56,150 nt of DNA from DATKGL01 sp035510795 (GTDB lineage Bacteria; Patescibacteriota; Saccharimonadia; Saccharimonadales; UBA4665). Location of the stretch: assembly GCA_035510795.1 (NCBI GenBank), contig DATKGL010000017.1, forward strand, positions 1-56,150, given 5' to 3'. The notes beneath the pieces are model-generated. The model made no database searches. It was not told the origin of the DNA and worked only from the letters and a program-made list of their open reading frames with translations. Shown piece by piece: positions 51,876 through 56,150 of this stretch (the first letter of the stretch is position 1; each line of letters begins with the position of its first letter). A program made the translations under genes and the position numbers.

Positions 51876-52244
51876 ATGCTTAAGAAGAATCCTATTGTCA
51901 GGTTTGTTATTAGGTGGCTAGTTTGCAGTCTGGGGCTATGGATTGCCGCTGCCGTGCTGGGCGGGCGGATATCTTACAATAACGAGTTATCGGCCGTTAT
52001 AATTGCCGGCTTTATTCTGGCCGTGATCAATCTGATACTTAAACCAATACTTGTTATCTTATCCTTGCCGGCAGTGGTTCTGTCATTGGGGTTGTTTATG
52101 ATTATTATTAATGGTTTGCTGGTTCTGCTGGCCTGCAAGCTTGATCATGCCCTTCATGTAACCAGTTTTGGAGTGGCCATACTTGCTGGTATGATAATTG
52201 GGCTGGTAAACTATTTAGTAAGCGCAATTATCGAGGGAATATGA
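51876..52244 (+). CDS. YvlD/phage holin 4-2 family membrane protein
   Basis: A 122-aa protein with four hydrophobic segments and the family pattern VINLILKPILVILSLP and LGLFMIIINGLLV. The family (YvlD, DUF360) is widespread and of unknown role; envelope stress is suspected. TACAAT (51863-51868) places the transcript start one base before the ATG. It overlaps secG by 4 bases. Confidence 0.88.
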   Translation: MLKKNPIVRFVIRWLVCSLGLWIAAAVLGGRISYNNELSAVIIAGFILAVINLILKPILVILSLPAVVLSLGLFMIIINGLLVLLACKLDHALHVTSFGVAILAGMIIGLVNYLVSAIIEGI

Positions 52245-52453
52245 GCATTTTTAATTACATCACAATCGCCGCCATGCTTCTGATGACGCTGCTGATTCTT
52301 ATTCAAACCAGGGGTGCCAGTATGGGCGCCGGTCTTGGTGGTACTGGAGAAGTCAATATGACCCGCCGAGGAACCGATAAAACCATTTTTCAGATATGCA
52401 TAATCACCGGTATTGTCTTCATCGCTTCTTTAGTGATGGGCATTCTAAAATAG
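52241..52453 (+). CDS. secG: Preprotein translocase subunit SecG
   Basis: A 70-aa protein with two membrane helices and the conserved loop LIQTRGASMGAGLGGTGE, typical of SecG. It supports SecYE in protein export, which suits the many secreted proteins here. It overlaps yvlD by 4 bases and is 11 bases before the next gene. Confidence 0.92.
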   Translation: MSIFNYITIAAMLLMTLLILIQTRGASMGAGLGGTGEVNMTRRGTDKTIFQICIITGIVFIASLVMGILK

Positions 52454-52464
52454 TTTGACCAAGT

Positions 52465-54243
52465 ATGGTTAGCCAGACAACTAAACTGCGTTTACGCCGT
52501 CGGATGCGTCGGGGCCGACGACAAGTTGAAGATATTGGCGCCCAAGCTACGGACAAAATTGACCAGCACATTATCAACCGCTTGAGCCGGCTGATAAAAG
52601 TCCGTCGGTTTATTGCTGTCTGGGTCGGTCTGTTGGTTTTGCTGACTGTCTGCGTTGTTTATCAAACCATGTCTCTGAGTAGTTATTTCCAGACTCTGCG
52701 GCCGGTTAGCGGCGGGGAATACACCGAAGGTATATTAGGTGACTTTACTACTGCCAATCCGATCTATGCTACCAGTTCAGTCGATGAAGCCATCTCAAGA
52801 TTAACTTTCGCCGGGCTGTTAACCTATAACACTCAGAACCAGCTCGTCGGTAATTTGGCTCAAAGTTGGAGCGTAAATTCTAGCGGGGAAGTCTATACGG
52901 TTAAATTAAAACCGGGTCTTACCTGGCAGGACGGGCAGCCGCTGACAGCAGCAGATGTGGTCTATACCTACAAAACCATTCAAAATCCTGATGCCCAGTC
53001 TCCCCTAAACCAAGCCTGGCAAAATGTCACTGTTACCGAAGTGAACCCATTGACAGTCTCTTTCTCATTATCTAATCCTCTAGCCTCTTTCCCATATTCC
53101 TTGACTAACGGCATATTACCGGAGCATATTCTGGCTTCAACGCCGGCGGCGGCACTCAGGTTGCTTAAATTTAATACCGATCCGATTGGCTGCGGCCCAT
53201 TCGTCTGGCAAAGTTTAAGCGTGGCTGGAGATACACCGCAAACCCGACAAGAACAGATTGCTTTTACTCCGTTTAGCCACTATGCCCTCGGGAAACCAAA
53301 GCTCGACCAACTGACAATCAGAGCCTTTCACGACCAAACGACAATGATTAGCGCCTTTAAGCAGGGTGAGATTAATGCTCTGGCTGGCTTCGATAACTTA
53401 CCGGGCAGCTTAGCGGGGAGGGAAAACCTCAAAGTCTATAATTTCCCGCTGACGGCAGCTAATATGGTATTTTTCCGTACTACTGACGGGGTTCTGGCTG
53501 ATACGGCGGTCAGGCAAGCGCTGGTGATGGGGGCTAATACTGATGCCATAATAAACGGTTTGGGCTATCCAGTTATTCCGGTCCGCGAGCCGTTATTGAT
53601 TGGTCAGCTTGCCTATAGCTCTTCTGCCGCTCAGCTCGCCTACAATCCGGCTTTAGCCGGGCAAACACTGCAAAGTAATGGCTGGACTACTAGCGCCAGC
53701 GGCATCCGCTACAAAAGCGGGCAGCAACTTACTTTCTCGCTCTACGCGCTGGATAATCAGGATAGCCGCTACGTTACGGCCGCACTGCAAAAAGACTGGC
53801 GAACAATAGGAGTAAACGTTAAAGTGGTTCTTCAAGCGGCTGATGCTTTCCAAAGCACAGTTGCCTATCACGGTTATGACGCGCTGCTTTACAGTATTTC
53901 CATCGGGGTTGACCCTGACGTTTATGTTTATTGGAACAGTACCGAGGCTAGTGCCAGTTCGGCATACTTTACCAACTATTCGGAATATCAATCAGCGACT
54001 GCTGATTCTTCTTTAGAGGCTGGACGAACCCGTTTGGACCCAGCCCTGCGGGTAGTCAAATACGGGCCATTCTTATCATCCTGGCAACAGGCTGCACCGG
54101 CACTCGGGTTGTATCAGCCAAGATTTCTCTACATAACCAATGTAACAGTCGGAGGCATTTACCAGCGCACCTTAAATGACCCTAATGATCTGTTTGATAA
54201 TGTTCAAAACTGGGCAGTAAAGTTTGTGAAGGTGACGGACTAG
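52465..54243 (+). CDS. Membrane-anchored family 5 solute-binding protein
   Basis: A 592-aa protein. The first ~43 residues are basic and cytosolic (LRLRRRMRRGRRQ), then one membrane helix (about 45-68, RFIAVWVGLLVLLTVCVVYQ) and the SBP_bac_5 fold (about 85-590). Signatures are LTFAGLLTYN, LAQSWSVNSSGEVYTVKLKPG, WQDGQPLTAADVVYTYKTI, and TDPIGCGPFVW. Such proteins bind oligopeptides or nickel for ABC importers. There is no lipobox, so the anchor is the N-terminal helix. No ABC permease genes are in this window. Confidence 0.88.
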   Translation: MVSQTTKLRLRRRMRRGRRQVEDIGAQATDKIDQHIINRLSRLIKVRRFIAVWVGLLVLLTVCVVYQTMSLSSYFQTLRPVSGGEYTEGILGDFTTANPIYATSSVDEAISRLTFAGLLTYNTQNQLVGNLAQSWSVNSSGEVYTVKLKPGLTWQDGQPLTAADVVYTYKTIQNPDAQSPLNQAWQNVTVTEVNPLTVSFSLSNPLASFPYSLTNGILPEHILASTPAAALRLLKFNTDPIGCGPFVWQSLSVAGDTPQTRQEQIAFTPFSHYALGKPKLDQLTIRAFHDQTTMISAFKQGEINALAGFDNLPGSLAGRENLKVYNFPLTAANMVFFRTTDGVLADTAVRQALVMGANTDAIINGLGYPVIPVREPLLIGQLAYSSSAAQLAYNPALAGQTLQSNGWTTSASGIRYKSGQQLTFSLYALDNQDSRYVTAALQKDWRTIGVNVKVVLQAADAFQSTVAYHGYDALLYSISIGVDPDVYVYWNSTEASASSAYFTNYSEYQSATADSSLEAGRTRLDPALRVVKYGPFLSSWQQAAPALGLYQPRFLYITNVTVGGIYQRTLNDPNDLFDNVQNWAVKFVKVTD

Positions 54244-54285
54244 TCTGGGCCGGTAAAAAATATTAGAATAATAAGGGAAAAACAC

Positions 54286-54372
54286 GGGGATATGGCGGAA
54301 TTGGTAGACGCGCTAGCTTCAGGAGCTAGTGAACTTCGGTTCGTGGAGGTTCAAGTCCTCTTATCCCCACCA
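54286..54372 (+). tRNA. tRNA-Leu (CAG)
   Basis: An 87-nt class II tRNA with acceptor GGGGATA/TATCCCC, anticodon loop TTCAGGA in stem CTAGC/GCTAG (anticodon CAG), a long variable arm, T-loop TTCAAGT and encoded CCA. TAGAAT (54264-54269) would start transcription about 10 bases upstream. Confidence 0.96.
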
Positions 54373-54439
54373 GGTTTATTATATATAAAATCTATATTCA
54401 CTCTTATGAATCCGCACATTCATTGTCCGATCGCACAAG

Positions 54440-54472
54440 ACAAGTGATGGGACTCGAACCAACTTCACTTGT
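54440..54472 (-). other. tRNA T-arm/acceptor-like hairpin remnant
   Basis: On the minus strand the bases read GGTTCGAGTCCC in a T-loop-like hairpin, enclosed by a perfect 8-bp stem (ACAAGTGA at 54440-54447 with TCACTTGT at 54465-54472). It resembles the 3' half of a tRNA, but no D-arm, anticodon arm or CCA is present. The core TTGGTTCGAG...TCCCATCAC recurs at 55226-55249 in the other orientation. Confidence 0.4.
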
Positions 54473-54616
54473 ATTTACAAAGGCGAACGCTTGCAATAAT
54501 TCTAAATACAGATAAGAACGGCACTTGATGGTCGGTGTAGCAATTCCAAAGCGAAGAGGAACAACACATTGATAGAAGCTAACGCTCGTGAGACAATGTA
54601 TTTAGCGTAGTCAAAC

Positions 54617-54967
54617 ATGAGCAACACAAAAACTATCAAACATAAGAAAATACGAACTACACCTCATAGAAGTTCTTCCGGACAGGTAGAATCGTGGGTT
54701 ATCAAGCATCCCTTACTGGATGGCGCTGCGCTGTTGTTAACTGCCGCATTTATCGATTGGCTTCTATCTTCCGGCACCGGAACCAATCAACTTCCGTTCT
54801 TTGGTGTAATTGTTCTGTTTATCTCACCCTTTTGGTTCGTTGCTTCGCTTATTGGTCTAGTTAAACACCGACCATGGGCAATATTGGCTCTTATCATGAC
54901 GGCTTTGGCTTTCGTGTTACTTCTATACTCCGGCACCCTATTCAATTCGGGTCCCCCAGGGATCTAA
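54617..54967 (+). CDS. Small membrane protein of unknown function
   Basis: A 116-aa protein. A basic N terminus (KTIKHKKIRTTPHR) is followed by about three hydrophobic segments (about 34-50, 59-80 and 88-108). No family is recognised. It lies in the loosely packed region after tRNA-Leu, between the two tRNA-like remnants, so it may belong to a small inserted segment. No clear Shine-Dalgarno is visible. Confidence 0.5.
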   Translation: MSNTKTIKHKKIRTTPHRSSSGQVESWVIKHPLLDGAALLLTAAFIDWLLSSGTGTNQLPFFGVIVLFISPFWFVASLIGLVKHRPWAILALIMTALAFVLLLYSGTLFNSGPPGI

Positions 54968-55022
54968 TAAAATGTCGTCTCTGCTTTGAATTCCGAAAGC
55001 TCGGCGCGATAATACGCGCGCT

Positions 55023-55199
55023 TTGTCAGCAAAAAAGTACCATTCAAAACAACATAGACGTATAATCGTTTATGGTGTAAGACGTAAAGATCCAGATCTA
55101 AAGCAACTAGTTAAAGCTCTAATCGAACTAGCAATGATTCAAAAAGCTCAACAAAACCTAGATCAGGATCGACGATCAGAGCCCAAAACAAAATCATAG
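55023..55199 (+). CDS. Small basic protein, TTG start, Actinobacteria-like motif
   Basis: A 58-aa protein read from TTG at 55023 to TAG at 55199. The core HRRIIVYGVRRKDPDLKQLV followed by KALIELA is well formed, with an amphipathic helix and a charged C-terminal tail. I recall similar short proteins (VRGVRRDPPDLRKLARAL) from Actinobacteria, which host many Saccharibacteria, but have not verified it. The frame upstream is open, apart from a TGA near 54990, so the start is uncertain. Confidence 0.45.
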   Translation: MSAKKYHSKQHRRIIVYGVRRKDPDLKQLVKALIELAMIQKAQQNLDQDRRSEPKTKS

Positions 55200-55225
55200 A
55201 GTTGCAAGAGTTGCACGTATGTGTT

Positions 55226-55257
55226 TTGGTTCGAGAGTCGTCCCATCACCTCCACCA
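55226..55257 (+). other. Degenerate tRNA/tmRNA 3'-end remnant with CCA
   Basis: The sequence TTGGTTCGAG, then AGTCG, then TCCCATCACCTCCACCA ends like a tRNA or tmRNA gene with CCA at 55255-55257. A five-base insertion (AGTCG) breaks the T-loop. No 5' part (expected GGAGGTG) precedes it within a plausible distance. It shares 19 bases, apart from the insertion, with the inverted copy at 54444-54462. Confidence 0.45.
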
Positions 55258-55569
55258 AATCAGTCTAACTTGAATTTCTTTATTACCACCCAATTGGTGA
55301 ATTTTTCTAAGAAGTAAAATGCTTAACGTTGCTTACTTAACAAATTTATGTAATTTTATGTATATCATCTTAATAGCTGGAGTCATTTTATGATTCGCTA
55401 TTAGGTTGCACATTGACATGTCAGATTGATATTCGCTAGACACTTGTAGTTGAGGTCCGGTATCTGAAACTTGTTCTGTAGTCAAATGCAGAAAATGAGT
55501 TTTGAATTCTGGATCCCAACAATGGGTGATGGCGGCTCTTCTCAGCCGGTTGACTAGAAAGAAGGGAAC
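55258..55569 (+). other. AT-rich intergenic stretch without a recognised gene
   Basis: No credible reading frame on either strand. A small inverted repeat CACC-CAATT-GGTG (55287-55299) is followed by a short T tract and might terminate transcription weakly. Otherwise I see nothing. Confidence 0.3.
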
Positions 55570-56150
55570 ATGACCAGACTTTTCCGGCGGCTTGCCGTCG
55601 TACTAGTAATACTCGTCGGAGGTGTAGTCGTCGGTGTTAGCACTGGCGGTACGGTCTCGGCAGACGTAAACGGCGTTTACGCAAAGGTTGTTTCACTTTG
55701 CCGCCCGACCCGCGACACCGTGCATGCTGTCGTAGTAACCGACGGCGCTCCCCAGTTCCAGGATCAATCCTACTTGATTGCTTTTGGCACTCCGGCGCCT
55801 CGTAAATATGACAATACCTTATCAACAGGACATTTTATCGTCCTCTCCGGGGCAAATAAATACAGCTTTACAACACCTAAATTTTCCCTCTTTAATCCCG
55901 ATAAACCCATTCCTCTGCCTTCGGGCCCTGTACCTATCTTTTGGGTTTCATATTACGCTATCGGAAGAATACTGAATCAAGGTGAGTTTACCAACGTCCC
56001 TGTCGGCTGTCCGACTACGCTGACCAACACTCAAGCGGTCTCGGTCGTAGTCTCAGTTGGCGAAGTCGTCAAGGCCCGCCTGACCGGCAAGCTTGCTCCG
56101 AAGAGCATCACCGAAAAACTGTTCAACACCAGCCTGCTGTCCATCGCTGG
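55570..56150 (+). CDS. Secreted protein of unknown function (partial, runs off the window)
   Basis: The frame is open from ATG 55570 to the window end (193 codons). GAAGGGAA precedes the ATG. A signal peptide is clear: MTRLFRRLAVVLVILVGG, followed by a small-residue stretch to a likely cut near VSA (about residue 31). The mature part is beta-like, with Cys at about 45 and 152 (SLCRPTRD, VGCPTTL). No domain is recognised. The composition is similar to the core genes, unlike the AT-rich stretch before it. Confidence 0.65.
   Translation, partial: MTRLFRRLAVVLVILVGGVVVGVSTGGTVSADVNGVYAKVVSLCRPTRDTVHAVVVTDGAPQFQDQSYLIAFGTPAPRKYDNTLSTGHFIVLSGANKYSFTTPKFSLFNPDKPIPLPSGPVPIFWVSYYAIGRILNQGEFTNVPVGCPTTLTNTQAVSVVVSVGEVVKARLTGKLAPKSITEKLFNTSLLSIA

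Noticed and set aside
54960..55030. Recoded TGA (Gly) reading frame as in Gracilibacteria/Absconditabacteria
   Set aside because: An in-frame TGA near 54990 before the small TTG-started protein could suggest it, but all core genes in the window are uninterrupted by TGA and several end with TGA.
54286..55257. A tmRNA (ordinary or permuted) spanning this region
   Set aside because: The 3' end at 55226-55257 resembles one, but no matching 5' half, tag frame or acceptor partner precedes it; GGAGGTG at about 55617 is inside a coding frame.
1..56150. CRISPR arrays, insertion sequences, rRNA genes, prophage structural genes
   Set aside because: No regularly spaced direct repeats, transposase motifs, rRNA segments or phage structural operon were found on reading; the yvlD-like protein's 'holin' name is a family label only.

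Overview
The window looks like a chromosome segment from a small, streamlined bacterium of the Candidate Phyla Radiation (Patescibacteria), most likely Candidatus Saccharibacteria (TM7) or a close relative. This rests on overall gene content, not on an rRNA marker, because none is present. Supporting signs are shortened versions of housekeeping proteins (AlaRS of 625 aa without its C-terminal domain, UvrC of 497 aa), a LigA without zinc-finger cysteines, very tight gene packing, several small type IV pilin-like proteins, and many genes with a -10 box directly before the start codon. The genetic code appears standard, with TGA used as a stop (for example mnmA and the delta-like subunit). All tRNA genes encode CCA.

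Layout. 1-4660: accessory genes (a partial CDS, two pilin-like proteins, HD hydrolase, VOC and YCII-like proteins, a membrane protein). 4750-9350: envelope and proteolysis genes (L,D-transpeptidase, pilin-like protein, S11 carboxypeptidase, lemA, htpX). 9373-13302: membrane protein, ligA, a putative small RNA, and an HTH plus LAGLIDADG-like gene that runs into a tRNA gene. 13293-13733: tRNA-Ala(GGC), tRNA-Ala(CGC), tRNA-Cys(GCA), tRNA-Leu(TAA). 13752-17134: metG, tatD and a cysteine desulfurase.

17123-23069 is the most interesting part. It is a compact operon with its own promoter whose gene order matches atpE-F-H-A-G-D-C of F-type ATPases, but no subunit a is present. At the atpE position is a secreted or ectodomain protein ending in a c-subunit-like hairpin with a GRNP loop. 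That hairpin has no acidic residue, so it should not carry protons or sodium. The alpha and beta subunits keep the P-loops, the catalytic Glu and the Arg finger. The simplest reading is an F1-like rotary ATPase coupled to a ring that projects domains outside the cell. It is followed by a membrane-anchored fibre-like protein on the opposite strand and by a cassette of five surface proteins (24159-29337). That cassette contains three related secreted proteins, a DUF916-like anchored protein and a PKD protein, and resembles WxL-type surface systems of Gram-positives.

29377-44588: mnmA, murJ, lepA, alaS; an FtsA/PilM-like protein with a large membrane partner, then ruvX and mltG; a LysM-CHAP hydrolase behind a structured leader with a possible ligand-responsive or thermosensing switch; obgE and sbcB. 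44518-54372: a short membrane protein, uvrA, dedA, L25, uvrC, pepP, yvlD-like, secG, a family 5 solute-binding protein and tRNA-Leu(CAG). 54373-56150 is looser accessory DNA with two tRNA 3'-end remnants in opposite orientation, two small genes and a partial secreted protein.

Metabolism is barely represented. The window serves information processing, peptidoglycan remodelling (L,D-transpeptidase, carboxypeptidase, MurJ, MltG, LysM-CHAP), DNA repair and a heavy investment in surface structures.
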